From Methylobacterium brachythecii (GTDB taxonomy: Bacteria > Pseudomonadota > Alphaproteobacteria > Rhizobiales > Beijerinckiaceae): a stretch of DNA of 64,000 nucleotides. The stretch spans positions 310,001 through 374,000 of the forward strand of contig NZ_JACIDN010000003.1 in the NCBI RefSeq assembly GCF_014196345.1, in the 5' to 3' direction. Positions within the stretch are counted from its first letter, which is position 1, and every line of letters begins with the position of its first letter. Position numbers and translations under genes: made by a program. A model generated the notes under the pieces. The model worked only from the letters and a program-made list of their open reading frames with translations. It ran no database searches and was not told the DNA's origin. Shown here piece by piece: positions 19,219 to 28,301 of this stretch.

Positions 19219-20649
19219 TCAGCGTTCGCGCGGAACGACGATGTCGACGCGCCGGTTGCGGGCGCGTCCCTCGGCCGTCTTGTTCGGGGCGATCGGCACG
19301 TCCGCGCCCTTGCCCTCGATCGTGATGCGATCGGGTTTGGAGAGGCCCGCCTTCAGGATGGTGGCGACGGCCTGCGCACGCGCCTCCGACAGGACGAAAT
19401 TCGACGGGAACAGCACCGTCTTGATCGGGAAGATGTCGGTGTGGCCGACGACCTTGATCGGGCCGCTGCTCTTGTCGAGCAGGCCGGCGAGGCGCTGCAG
19501 GAGAGCCGTGAAAGCCGGTTTGACGCGTGCATCGGCGGGCGGGAACAACGCGGCCGCGATCCGGATCACGAGCTGATTGCCGTTCTCGACGACGGCGATG
19601 GAGTTGTCAGCGATCTCGGCCTTCAGGGCGTCCTGGAACCGGCCTGCCTGGCTCTCCGGCGGCGGAGGAGGGGGAGGCGGCGGAGGCGCGTAGATCCGGC
19701 GCTGGAGGCCGATTTCCGTATTCGGATGAAGGGAGACCAGCTCCGTCGCGACAGCTTCGGTGTTGCCGGTCAGAAGCGTCCTCAGCAGCAGGAACAACCC
19801 CAGGAGGACGGCGCCAACCACGGCCGCCGTCGCCCAGAGGGGAACCTGGACCCGAAACGCCTCCGAGGCGATCGCCTGTCCCTGCCAGCGCGGGGAGACC
19901 TCGCGGCCCACTGCGCGTGTGCGGCGCAGCAACTCATAGAGGTTGCGCTGGATCTGCTGGAGCGCGGCCGCTCCGCCACCGCTGGTGCGGTGCATGCCCT
20001 GGAAGCCGACGCCGAGGCAGGCATGGATCAGTTCGAGGAGATGAAAGTTGCTGCTCGGATCGACCTTGGCCTTCTCCAACTCCTCGAAGAAACGCACGCC
20101 GCCGACCCGCTCTCCGAAGAAGCGGCTCAGCATGCTGTATTGGGTCCAGACGTGACGCTCGTCGGTGGGAATGTTTTGGACGATGTCGTCCGCGGTCGCA
20201 CAGACGATGTACTTGGCCGAACGCACCTGCTCAGGCGTGGCACCGGAGCCGCGGGTATCTTTCTCGAAATCGTCGATGCTCGCCGCGACCTGCTCCATCA
20301 GGTTCGAGAACGAGGCCGTCGACAACTGAACGCGCAGGCGGCCGAGCAGGAGGAGGAGGGGAGTCGCCGCGCGCAGGAACGGGTTGCTGTTCGGCGCGGT
20401 GACCACGTCCCGCTTGAGCACCAGCGCGCGGCTGCGATCGCCGGCTTCGGCAGAGGGTGGCGCAGGACGGTTCCGCGCGGACAGATCAGACAGCGCCCAA
20501 TCGTCCGAGTCGGCTTGCGGCGGGGTCGGCTGCGGCAGCGGCTGGCGTTGCGGCGGGGGTTGAACAGGCACCTGCTCGGCCGGCCGCCGTCGGCCGCCCG
20601 GATCCGGCCGGATGATCGTACGGTCGCCGCGGCCGAAGGGATCGCTCAC
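19219..20649 (-). CDS. tssL: T6SS TssL (DotU) with C-terminal OmpA domain
   Basis: Inner-membrane protein of 476 residues. The cytoplasmic DotU-type helical domain (about 75-255) includes FFGERVGGVRFFEELEKAK. A single membrane segment lies at about 275-297. A run of ten prolines precedes the periplasmic OmpA-like peptidoglycan-binding domain, which carries VVGHTDIFPIKT and SEARAQAV. Such evolved TssL proteins tie the apparatus to the cell wall. The extreme N-terminus reads DRTIIRPDPGGRR; Thr11 sits in a context similar to the PpkA-phosphorylated Thr14 known for Agrobacterium TssL, which the FHA protein then binds. Whether this residue is modified here is inference. Confidence 0.94.
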   Translation of the reverse strand: MSDPFGRGDRTIIRPDPGGRRRPAEQVPVQPPPQRQPLPQPTPPQADSDDWALSDLSARNRPAPPSAEAGDRSRALVLKRDVVTAPNSNPFLRAATPLLLLLGRLRVQLSTASFSNLMEQVAASIDDFEKDTRGSGATPEQVRSAKYIVCATADDIVQNIPTDERHVWTQYSMLSRFFGERVGGVRFFEELEKAKVDPSSNFHLLELIHACLGVGFQGMHRTSGGGAAALQQIQRNLYELLRRTRAVGREVSPRWQGQAIASEAFRVQVPLWATAAVVGAVLLGLFLLLRTLLTGNTEAVATELVSLHPNTEIGLQRRIYAPPPPPPPPPPESQAGRFQDALKAEIADNSIAVVENGNQLVIRIAAALFPPADARVKPAFTALLQRLAGLLDKSSGPIKVVGHTDIFPIKTVLFPSNFVLSEARAQAVATILKAGLSKPDRITIEGKGADVPIAPNKTAEGRARNRRVDIVVPRER

Positions 20650-20707
20650 GGCAAGCCCTCTCCGCGCCGGGGCAGCCAGAGGCAGGTCTCACGCAGCCCG
20701 CGCGTTC

Positions 20708-22045
20708 TCACCGCCGCCCCTCCAGCACGGCCCAGAGCTCGAGCTCGAGCTGCGGCCAGTCTCCGGAGAAATGCATGCCGATCGAGCTCGCCACCGAGAA
20801 CTCGGGCCATAGGGGCGATTGCCGGTCGAGCAAGAAATACAGGTGATCGGTGATCGCTCTGATCTGGGGAGGAGGCGCCGGCAGATGAACAATCGGCACG
20901 CCCGGCAGATGGGCATGGACGATCTCGTTCATCTTCGTGTTGGGCCCGATCTTGAACAGATGCGGAAACTGGCTCTGGATCTCCGTCAGCGGACGCCGGG
21001 CGGAGACTTCGAGGATCAGGCTGGCGTTCCGGAACAAGTTCCGATCGCGAATCATCGAGACGAAGGCGTTCGGCGCGCGCTCGATGATCTCCAGTCTGAT
21101 CGCGCGACGGCCGAGCTGTGCCGACAGGAAGTCTTGGATATCGCGCAGCAAAGGCGCGAAAACGTTCTCGAGGTCGTCCTGGTCGTAGGCTGGATAGTCG
21201 CGCGCTCGCCGCTCCGCCGTCGTGAACGTTGCAAGTTCTCCGGCGATACGAAGAAACTCTTCGTAGAGACGCTCGGGGTGGACGTAGCGCGACTGCTCGA
21301 AATGGCGCAGCACGGGGATGTGCCGGTTGAGGAGTTGCAGGATGAAGTAGTCCGCGCTCTGGAGACCACCCCCTGCCGTTGGATCAGCAGCGTAGCGCGC
21401 GAGTTCTTCGAGCTTGTTGTCGATCCAGCCGATGACGCGCTCGATCCAGCCATGCACGACGGGATGGCTGCCGCAGGTCAGGACCGGCGGCGCGAAGGTT
21501 TCGTCGAAGACGATCGCTCGGTCGCGGACTTCGACGACCCGCGCGATCGGCAGGCCGACATAACCCGGCTTGGAGGTCTTGCGCAGCTCGTAGGCGAGGC
21601 GGGGATGGGCGACCTCGATGTCTTCCTCGACACGCAGGGCCGAGGTCGTGTCGATCAGCCTCGTGTTCGCCGGAACGAAACGGCTCGCGCTGTCGGCCTC
21701 TGCGCCCTCGACTTCTCGCGTGTTGGGTGAACCAATGGGCAGCGTCAGCCAGAGCACCTGCCGTCCAGCCGTTTCCGGAACGTCGATTGGGGGTGGTGAG
21801 GGCGACTCGGCCGGGATGTCGAAGGGCGTGCCGTCCGGCATGACCCCCGTGGCACGCCTCAGGGCGAATTTGCTCTGCTGAGCGAGATCCCGGTCGATCT
21901 CAAGTGTCGAGAAGCCCCACGGATACGGCGTCACGTGCCGTGTGCGGCTTTCGACCAGCCCCTCGACGTAACGGTCACTCTGCTGGAGATGATGGGGCCG
22001 CAGGAAAAGCCCCTCGGACCACACGACCTTGCTCTTCCAAGACAT
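20708..22045 (-). CDS. tssK: T6SS baseplate subunit TssK
   Basis: Baseplate protein of 445 residues that links the baseplate to TssL/TssM. Family marks include the N-terminal VVWSEGLFLRPHHLQQSDRY, which is strongly conserved in TssK, and the C-terminal SQFPHLFKIGPNTKMNEIV and LPGVPIVHLP segments. It is separated from tagH by 178 bases and precedes tssL by 58 bases. Confidence 0.94.
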   Translation of the reverse strand: MSWKSKVVWSEGLFLRPHHLQQSDRYVEGLVESRTRHVTPYPWGFSTLEIDRDLAQQSKFALRRATGVMPDGTPFDIPAESPSPPPIDVPETAGRQVLWLTLPIGSPNTREVEGAEADSASRFVPANTRLIDTTSALRVEEDIEVAHPRLAYELRKTSKPGYVGLPIARVVEVRDRAIVFDETFAPPVLTCGSHPVVHGWIERVIGWIDNKLEELARYAADPTAGGGLQSADYFILQLLNRHIPVLRHFEQSRYVHPERLYEEFLRIAGELATFTTAERRARDYPAYDQDDLENVFAPLLRDIQDFLSAQLGRRAIRLEIIERAPNAFVSMIRDRNLFRNASLILEVSARRPLTEIQSQFPHLFKIGPNTKMNEIVHAHLPGVPIVHLPAPPPQIRAITDHLYFLLDRQSPLWPEFSVASSIGMHFSGDWPQLELELWAVLEGRR

Positions 22046-22223
22046 TGCCGCGCGCTCTCCGGGCGCTGAGTGGAAGGGTTACCGCTGGCTGCTCCGCGAC
22101 GTCTGTCGCGAGGCCGGCTGCAGCGCGGCCGTCACTGGATGCATACCGGCTTTTTTTGGTCTGTCCAATGGCGCGAGACGTTTCTCGATCGCTTGCGACG
22201 GTGCCCCCTGTGCAAACCGTCCG

Positions 22224-23615
22224 CTATCGGCCCCGATCGTAGCAATCGGCGAAGAACATCATGAAGGCGTCGACCATTCCGTCCTCGTGCGGCGAGGAGA
22301 GGGCGGCCCATCGAGTCGCGTAGATGTCCCAGAGCCGTGCCTTGCGAGAGCCAAGCAAAGCGCCCAATCCCTTGTCCTTCTCGTCGGACGCCTCGACGCC
22401 CTCGGGGCTCAACTCGTCCAGCAGAAGCCGCAGGGCGTTCTGCATGGCCGCATAGGTCTTGATCTGATGGGTCTTCAGATCGCGGAACCCAGTATCCATG
22501 GCGCGGCGCGCTTCGAGATAACCACTCGACGGCCGGCCGAGCATGATGCGCAGGGCATCGTCCACGGTCGGAGCGAACTTGAGCGGATTGTTTTCGAGAG
22601 CCTGAATCGTGGTCTGGTTCGCCGCCTTGGCCGTCCGCTTGGACTCCGCGCGCGCAGCCAGCAATTGCTTGAGGCTCTCAGCGCTCAGGCGCAGCAAGAC
22701 GCCGGCCTCTTCAGCAAGATCTCCGGAATCCTGCCAAGATAGGATTTCAGGTGCGATGCCGAGACCCGCGGCGAAGCGACGAACGAATTCCCCGTCATCG
22801 TTCGAGGACGAGGAAGGCCGTGGGTCCGGCCGCTTTCGAGGGGCGGCGTCGTCGTCGCCGAACGGGGAGGCCTCCCTCACCGGCTGCAGAGGAGGAACCG
22901 GCCGCTCCGCGGCTGCGCGAACGGGAGCGTCTTCGAAATCTGCGCTCCGGTCGGGCGATGCTCGCGGAGCCGAGGGCAGATCGGCCGCCCAAACCGACTC
23001 CGCCGCGGGTTCGGAGGCGGGACGCCGGGGACTCGGCATCTGCGGCCGGGGGGGAGGCGGTGGCTCCGGCGTGGTCCGTGCCCAATCCATCGCGTCGTCG
23101 CGTGGCCTCGGATTCGATCTCGGCTCGGACGGCAGGTCGACGGCCCAGTCGACGAAATCGGGTCGCACCGGTCGCGACGACGCAGCGGACCTGAGTTGGC
23201 TGCTTGGGATCGGTGCGGCGACCTCTCCGGACGGCTCCCAGAAATCTCCCGGCGCGACTGGATCGGCGACCATCGGCGACGCCGCCGGCTGATCCTCGTC
23301 GTCGACTTTCACGCGAATGATGTACCGGCCGATCTCCAGCCGGTCGCCGTTTTTCAGCCGATGGTTCTCCTGAAGACGTTGACCGCTCTGGTTGAGGAAG
23401 GTCCCGTTGCTCGAGACGTCCCGGATCCAATATCCGCCATCGCGATAGCGGACCTCGGCATGCTTGCCCGAGATCTCGCGATCCGGATCGGGCAAGGTCC
23501 AATCGAGATATTGGTCACGACCGATATCGATCCCCCGTCGGCCGGAAAGATCGATGCTCAACGGGCCGCCATCGGGGAGAACATCGAAGTTCTCGATCGT
23601 GAGGGTCAGGGTCAT
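22224..23615 (-). CDS. tagH: T6SS FHA-domain protein TagH (Fha)
   Basis: Cytoplasmic scaffold of 463 residues that recognises phosphothreonine made by PpkA. The ATG at 23615, eight bases after a GGAGG ribosome site, is preferred over 23693. The FHA domain (about 5-105) has the phosphopeptide-binding residues in IGRD, REISGKHAEV and SSNGTFLN. A long Pro/Ser/Ala-rich linker (about 110-275) leads to the TagH-type C-terminal helical domain, including FAPTVDDALRIMLG and RAMDTGFRDLKTHQ. The known role of such Fha proteins is to bind phosphorylated TssL or PpkA and trigger assembly. Confidence 0.92.
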   Translation of the reverse strand: MTLTLTIENFDVLPDGGPLSIDLSGRRGIDIGRDQYLDWTLPDPDREISGKHAEVRYRDGGYWIRDVSSNGTFLNQSGQRLQENHRLKNGDRLEIGRYIIRVKVDDEDQPAASPMVADPVAPGDFWEPSGEVAAPIPSSQLRSAASSRPVRPDFVDWAVDLPSEPRSNPRPRDDAMDWARTTPEPPPPPRPQMPSPRRPASEPAAESVWAADLPSAPRASPDRSADFEDAPVRAAAERPVPPLQPVREASPFGDDDAAPRKRPDPRPSSSSNDDGEFVRRFAAGLGIAPEILSWQDSGDLAEEAGVLLRLSAESLKQLLAARAESKRTAKAANQTTIQALENNPLKFAPTVDDALRIMLGRPSSGYLEARRAMDTGFRDLKTHQIKTYAAMQNALRLLLDELSPEGVEASDEKDKGLGALLGSRKARLWDIYATRWAALSSPHEDGMVDAFMMFFADCYDRGR

Positions 23616-23673
23616 CGGCGGCCCTCCGACACCGAAGGGTGACCCGCGGCCGATCGCTCGGTCTCGTGGTGCC

Positions 23674-24237
23674 TCATGACGTGCGTCCCTCACGCGGTCG
23701 CATCAGCGGGATGCCCAGATCGACGCTGGCCTGCAGCTTGCTCGATCGATCGTGTGCCGTCACCGTCGCGAGCGCCACGAGAATGCCGGTTCGCACCGCT
23801 TTTGGCGTCATTTCGGGCGTTGCCGGCACCACGGCATGATTGTTGGGGCCGACATTTCCGCCGGACCAGCCTGCGGCGAGGGCGACCCAAGGCGTCGCCA
23901 GTCGATGGTTGCCTCCCATGCCGAGGCGCAAGGCGTCACGGCGCTTCAGGTCGTCGGGATCGCGCACCCATGACTCCGCGGCCTGGAGCGGCGCGTCCTC
24001 CTGGCCCATCCCGATGCCGAGCATGAGCCGGACGCTTTGTGCGGCCCACCAGACCGCTTCACGCCGTCCCAACGCGTAGGCCAACAGGCTGACTGCGTCC
24101 TCAGGCGTATCGCCGCGACGCAGCCTCTCCAGGAAGACGAGAGGAGGCTCGTCGCTCGGCGGCGCGCTGATGTCGCGCTCTGCACTCGGGAAGGCGGCAA
24201 AGATGTCTCGTGCGCTGCTGAAGCGGGAGCCGGTCAT
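23674..24237 (-). CDS. T6SS-linked helical protein, DUF6931-like
   Basis: Protein of 187 residues without signal peptide or membrane segment. It appears largely alpha-helical, with conserved-looking patterns YALGRREAVWWAAQSVRL and TPWVALAAGWSGGNV. It matches my memory of the DUF6931 family, small proteins found in T6SS gene clusters between vgrG and the FHA gene; I cannot verify that without a search. It lies 11 bases after vgrG and 58 before tagH, in the same operon. A role as an adaptor or chaperone for VgrG-linked cargo is possible but unproven. Confidence 0.72.
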   Translation of the reverse strand: MTGSRFSSARDIFAAFPSAERDISAPPSDEPPLVFLERLRRGDTPEDAVSLLAYALGRREAVWWAAQSVRLMLGIGMGQEDAPLQAAESWVRDPDDLKRRDALRLGMGGNHRLATPWVALAAGWSGGNVGPNNHAVVPATPEMTPKAVRTGILVALATVTAHDRSSKLQASVDLGIPLMRPREGRTS

Positions 24238-24248
24238 GCACGAGCCCG

Positions 24249-26096
24249 TTAGTTGAGAGTGATGAGGGGCGCCTTCTCCTCGATCTGCGCCGTGCCTTGC
24301 ACGCTGATCTTCCCCCCTTCGATCGTGATGGAAGCCGGATCCATGGTGATCTTGCTGGCTCCGACTTCGAGGACGATCTTCGTTCCCGCCTTGATATGCA
24401 CTTCCTGGGCGACGTCGGCCTTCCAGTTGCCGGTCTCGACCTTGAGCTTCTCGTCGCCCTTCTTCAGCGTCGTCTCGCGGGAAGGCTTGCCGCTCGGCGT
24501 ATCGAAGGCGACGCCGATCTCACGTGTTTCCGAATTGCGAACCACCGATTCCAAGTCCTTTTCCGCCCGCATGGCAATTTTTTCCGACGATTTCTTATCG
24601 TCGAAGGTCAGCTGGTTGAAGCCGCCATGGCCCTTGGTCGAGTCAGACTTCATGCCCGAGACCGTCTTCTGGTCCGGCAGCTTGTATGGGTACGCGTAAT
24701 CTTTGTTGTAGACCGTGCCGACGACGAGCGGCTGATCGGGATCGCCTTCCAGGAACTGAACGACGACTTCCTGGCCGACGCGCGGTATCACCTGAAATCC
24801 CCAGGATTTGCCTGACCACATCTGCGCGACGCGCACCGGGCGCGAAATCTTGTCCTTGTCTCGGTTCCAGTGGAACTGGATGAAAATCCGCCCTTCGTCA
24901 TCGACGTCGATTTCTTCGCTTTCCTTGCCCTTCCGGGTCGTCACGACCGCGGTCTGAGGCCCCTGAATGCGCGGGCGCGGCGTGATCTGAGGGGCACGGA
25001 ACGGGCGATCGACCGGCATGATCTCGTAGCTGCCACCGTAGAGTTCGCCCAGAGCGGCACCCTCGCCACTGCGATAGGTCTCCGGCGCGATGACGTGCCG
25101 GGCCGCGACGACGAGATATTGGCCGTCATCGGTCGGATGCTGGCGGATCGTCACCAGACCTCCGGGAAAGAGGCTCGCCGCATCCCCGGAAACGCTCCTG
25201 CGATGATCGACGGCCTGCTCGGCCTCGAGCCGCACCTTCATGCGCTTGTTGCCGAGATCCCGCTCGGTATACCGGCCCGGATAGTCGTAGGCCTCGAGCT
25301 TCGACTTCTCGTACTGCTCGGAACCCTCCGCGTCGGCCTTCAGATTCGCCGTGGGCTTCATGTAGTCGTAGTCCAGGGTCGCGAACTTGCCGGTTCGAAA
25401 GCTGCGTCCCGAACGCCAGTTCGATAGGTGCTCGCGCTCGCGCCGATCCATGCCGTCGAGCGCGATGAAGGGAATGGATCCGCCGCCCGCCGCTACAGGC
25501 TCATGGCAAGATCGCGAGTCGGCCAGGATGAGCTGATGCTTGCTCTCGCTGTGCTCGTAGAAGGTATAGATTCCCCACTCTTCCATGAGCCGCGTCACGA
25601 ACTGCAAATCCGTTTCACGGTATTGGACGCAATATTCGATCTGGTCGTAATCGCCCTTTTGGGCCTTGATATCGAAATCCTTGAAGCCGGCATCCTTGAA
25701 CACGGCCTCGATGATGGTCAGGACGCACTTGTCCTTGAAGATCCGGCAATCCGCCCGGCGCCCGAGGAGCCAGAGCCAGGGACGCAGCGTCAGGCGATAA
25801 GCATTCGATGCCTGCCTGATACCAGTCCATTCCGTATCCACGACGATGCCGTTGAAAAACCGGTCGACGCCGTCATAGGAACGAAATCTTACATGTGCAT
25901 TTTTACCGAGCACCTTGTCGAAATTGTAGTTCGGGTCATCGCAGAGGGCGTCGATCTTGTATTCGAATAGTCGGCTCAGTCCTTCTTCACCTTCGAAGTG
26001 CATCAACACGAACTTATCGCGCCCTGCCGCCGTCACCAGTTCGGCGACCCGCTCTTTCTGGGAGAAGTTGCTTGAAGTACCAACACTCACAGCCAT
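24249..26096 (-). CDS. vgrG: T6SS spike protein VgrG (TssI)
   Basis: Trimeric needle-tip protein of 615 residues. The N-terminal gp27-like part includes FEYKIDALCDDPNYNF, and the gp5-like OB-fold includes RPVRVAQMWSGKSWGFQVIPR followed by VGQEVVVQFLEGDPDQPLVVG, both highly diagnostic. The C-terminus is a regular beta-helix of alternating residues ending ITIEGGKISVQGTAQIEEKAP. There is no extra C-terminal toxin domain, so it is a structural rather than evolved VgrG and would be capped by the PAAR protein at 39731. It opens the minus-strand T6SS operon, divergent from the OmpA gene with 66 bases between. Confidence 0.96.
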   Translation of the reverse strand: MAVSVGTSSNFSQKERVAELVTAAGRDKFVLMHFEGEEGLSRLFEYKIDALCDDPNYNFDKVLGKNAHVRFRSYDGVDRFFNGIVVDTEWTGIRQASNAYRLTLRPWLWLLGRRADCRIFKDKCVLTIIEAVFKDAGFKDFDIKAQKGDYDQIEYCVQYRETDLQFVTRLMEEWGIYTFYEHSESKHQLILADSRSCHEPVAAGGGSIPFIALDGMDRREREHLSNWRSGRSFRTGKFATLDYDYMKPTANLKADAEGSEQYEKSKLEAYDYPGRYTERDLGNKRMKVRLEAEQAVDHRRSVSGDAASLFPGGLVTIRQHPTDDGQYLVVAARHVIAPETYRSGEGAALGELYGGSYEIMPVDRPFRAPQITPRPRIQGPQTAVVTTRKGKESEEIDVDDEGRIFIQFHWNRDKDKISRPVRVAQMWSGKSWGFQVIPRVGQEVVVQFLEGDPDQPLVVGTVYNKDYAYPYKLPDQKTVSGMKSDSTKGHGGFNQLTFDDKKSSEKIAMRAEKDLESVVRNSETREIGVAFDTPSGKPSRETTLKKGDEKLKVETGNWKADVAQEVHIKAGTKIVLEVGASKITMDPASITIEGGKISVQGTAQIEEKAPLITLN

Positions 26097-26162
26097 ATCC
26101 GCGCTAGATTTTTGGAAGTAGCAGCGTTAAATCGTTCCGAGCAGCACGCAAGGATAGCGTGA

Positions 26163-26741
26163 ATGTGTCCTCTGATTCGGATCTGCGCAATGACGAATGA
26201 GATTCGATCTTCATCGAAGGTTTTACTGCTCGCAACTATTGGATTAGTTACCATGGGCGCGCCAGTGCGAGCCGATCCAGCCTATAAGGCTTCGGATATC
26301 GTGGCCCATTTTTCCCCAACGAAAGCGCTTGGCGGGTCGCGCTCACTCTGCATCGGAACCGAGACCGAGTGTGCCAAAGCCATACCAGAGCAGTCTAAGC
26401 CTGTCGACGGCTTCGACCTGAAGGTCAACTTCGATTATAATTCCGATCGGCTGACCTCGGCGGCACGTTCAAACCTCGATGAGTTCGCGCGCGCGCTGAA
26501 GGACCCCAACCTCTCCGCATCGCACTTCCTCGTCGAGGGCCATACGGACGGCATGGGCAGCGACGCCTTCAATCTCGACCTGTCGATGCGCCGAGCCGCC
26601 GCGGTCGTGAAGTATCTGACGGTGCACGGCGTCGGGGACGATCGCCTCGAGGCGAAGGGTTACGGGAAGCAGAAGCCGCTCGTCTCCGATCTGATGTCTA
26701 GCGAGAACCGGCGGGTCGAGACCCGCCTGCGCAACCAGTAG
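26163..26741 (+). CDS. OmpA family protein at the head of the T6SS plus-strand operon
   Basis: Exported protein of 192 residues with a C-terminal OmpA-like peptidoglycan-binding domain: VNFDYNSDRLTSAARSNLDE, LVEGHTDGMGSDAFN, and RRAAAVVKYL leading to AKGYGKQKPL. The ATG at 26163 has AAGG upstream; an alternative ATG at 26190 gives a more compact signal peptide ending near PVRA. There is no lipobox cysteine, so it is soluble in the periplasm or loosely bound to the wall. Lying 13 bases before tssA and divergent from vgrG, it probably serves the T6SS envelope anchor, perhaps compensating for the missing TssJ; that is inference. Confidence 0.87.
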   Translation: MCPLIRICAMTNEIRSSSKVLLLATIGLVTMGAPVRADPAYKASDIVAHFSPTKALGGSRSLCIGTETECAKAIPEQSKPVDGFDLKVNFDYNSDRLTSAARSNLDEFARALKDPNLSASHFLVEGHTDGMGSDAFNLDLSMRRAAAVVKYLTVHGVGDDRLEAKGYGKQKPLVSDLMSSENRRVETRLRNQ

Positions 26742-26754
26742 GCGCACGACGGAG

Positions 26755-28095
26755 GTGGCGCTCGAACTCGATTACACGAAGCTCGTCGAACCCTTATCGT
26801 CCGACGCACCATGCGGCGAGGATCTCGACGAAGTCGGCGACCTCGACTTCCTGAATCAGACCTCCCATGTCGAGAGCCTGCTCCCGGCAAGCTTCTTCAC
26901 GAGAGACGACGAAGGGCGCCAGCAGCCCTTCGACCGTGCCAGCATCGACTTCAACCGGGAGAACAAGGCGCTTCTCGCCCTGCTCGACCGGACGCGCGAC
27001 CTGCGGGTGCTGACCCTGCTTGCGCGACTGGCGATGCTCAATCGCGACCTCGCTGGCTTCGCCAAGGCCCTGGCGGCGATCGTCTCGCTGCTCGATGCGC
27101 ACTGGGATGCCGTTCATCCGCGCGGTGAGGGCGGCGACTACGAGCTTCGCGGAGCAGTCCTGCAAGGGCTCGACGATACGGCGACCGTGATCCTGCCCCT
27201 GCAGCACGTCGTGCTGGCCCAAAGCCGGCGCCATGGTGCGATCAGTTTCCGCACCATGATGGTGGCGAATGGCGAGATCCCGCCACGTGAGGGTGAGCCG
27301 GCGCTCGATCGGAGCGCGATCGAGCACGCGATCGATGAGGGCGAGCCGGAATCGAGGCAAGCTCAGGCTGACGCGCTCCAGCGCATATCGGACGAGGTCG
27401 CCCGTTTGTCGGCGGTGACGATCGCGCGGGGCGGCTATGAAAGTGCCGTCAAGCTCGATCGTCTGGGCTCTCTCGTCGGGCGCATCTGGAGCCTCGTCGG
27501 CAAGACCGGCGGCCCAGCACCGGGAGAGGAGGCCGCGCCAGCGGGCGACGGCGAAGTGGCCGCGGTTGCAGACACCAAGCCCTCGGTTCCTCGCGCCTCC
27601 GGCAAGATCGCGACCGCGGCCGATGCCGCCGCCGCCTTGGCCGCGGCAGCGGGATATCTCCGGAGCAGAGAGCCTTCGAGCCCAGCCGAGATCCTGGTGC
27701 GGCAGGCGCAGATGCTCGTCGGCAAATCGTTCATCGAGGTGATGCGTATCCTGATGCCCAATCGCGCGGACGAGGCGGTCTTCGCGATCGGGAGCAATCG
27801 CGGATTGCGATTGACGTTCGATCAGCTCGCCTCCGTGCCCGATGATCCAGGCGGCTCTTCTGCGGATGCGTGGACCGAGACCGGCCAGGACGAGGGGGAA
27901 GACGCCACGGTGGCACCCGCCGTCTCATTCTCAGCCGGAAGCCGGGCCGAGGCCGTGGCGCTGCTGAAGGAAGCCGGCACCTATTTTCGCAGCAACGAGC
28001 CCGCCAGCCCGATCCCGCTCCTCATCGACAAGGCGATCGGCGTCGCCGACCGGGACTTCCTGGCCATTCTGCGCGACGTGCTCCCTGAAGAATAA
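26755..28095 (+). CDS. tssA: T6SS assembly protein TssA
   Basis: Cytoplasmic protein of 446 residues that organises baseplate and sheath assembly. The N-terminal ImpA domain is recognisable by PLSSDAPCGEDLDEVGDLDFL at the very start and RGEGGDYELRGAVLQGLDD further on. The GTG start overlaps the end of a GGAGG sequence, an awkward spacing, yet no other start exists in frame before the conserved N-terminus. The C-terminus holds two related modules, one at about 297-345 (YLRSREPSSPAEILVRQA) and one at about 405-446 (YFRSNEPASPIPLLIDKA), suggesting an internal duplication. Confidence 0.92.
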   Translation: MALELDYTKLVEPLSSDAPCGEDLDEVGDLDFLNQTSHVESLLPASFFTRDDEGRQQPFDRASIDFNRENKALLALLDRTRDLRVLTLLARLAMLNRDLAGFAKALAAIVSLLDAHWDAVHPRGEGGDYELRGAVLQGLDDTATVILPLQHVVLAQSRRHGAISFRTMMVANGEIPPREGEPALDRSAIEHAIDEGEPESRQAQADALQRISDEVARLSAVTIARGGYESAVKLDRLGSLVGRIWSLVGKTGGPAPGEEAAPAGDGEVAAVADTKPSVPRASGKIATAADAAAALAAAAGYLRSREPSSPAEILVRQAQMLVGKSFIEVMRILMPNRADEAVFAIGSNRGLRLTFDQLASVPDDPGGSSADAWTETGQDEGEDATVAPAVSFSAGSRAEAVALLKEAGTYFRSNEPASPIPLLIDKAIGVADRDFLAILRDVLPEE

Positions 28096-28301
28096 TGCCG
28101 ATTCCGGTGACGCCGACATGGCGTCGGGAGCCTGGATTGGCCTGCATATGGACGCAACTTGGCTCTTGCGTCGGGCGCCAGAATCTGTTGGACTGTTTTT
28201 GGAATTCCGCGAGGACATTCTCCAGTCTAGAACAAGGTCTAGCTCGACCATCGATTGGCTTTGTCCCCTTTCTGCGGGCGGCCATCACTGGGAATATCTT
28301 G

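Noticed and set aside
16479..20853. Long plus-strand open frames opposite tssM and tssL
   Set aside because: Shadows of the T6SS genes; no plausible ribosome sites or domains.
28095..28301. N-terminal extension of TssB
   Set aside because: The open frame has no TssB character, and the ATG at 28302 gives the family's normal N-terminus.
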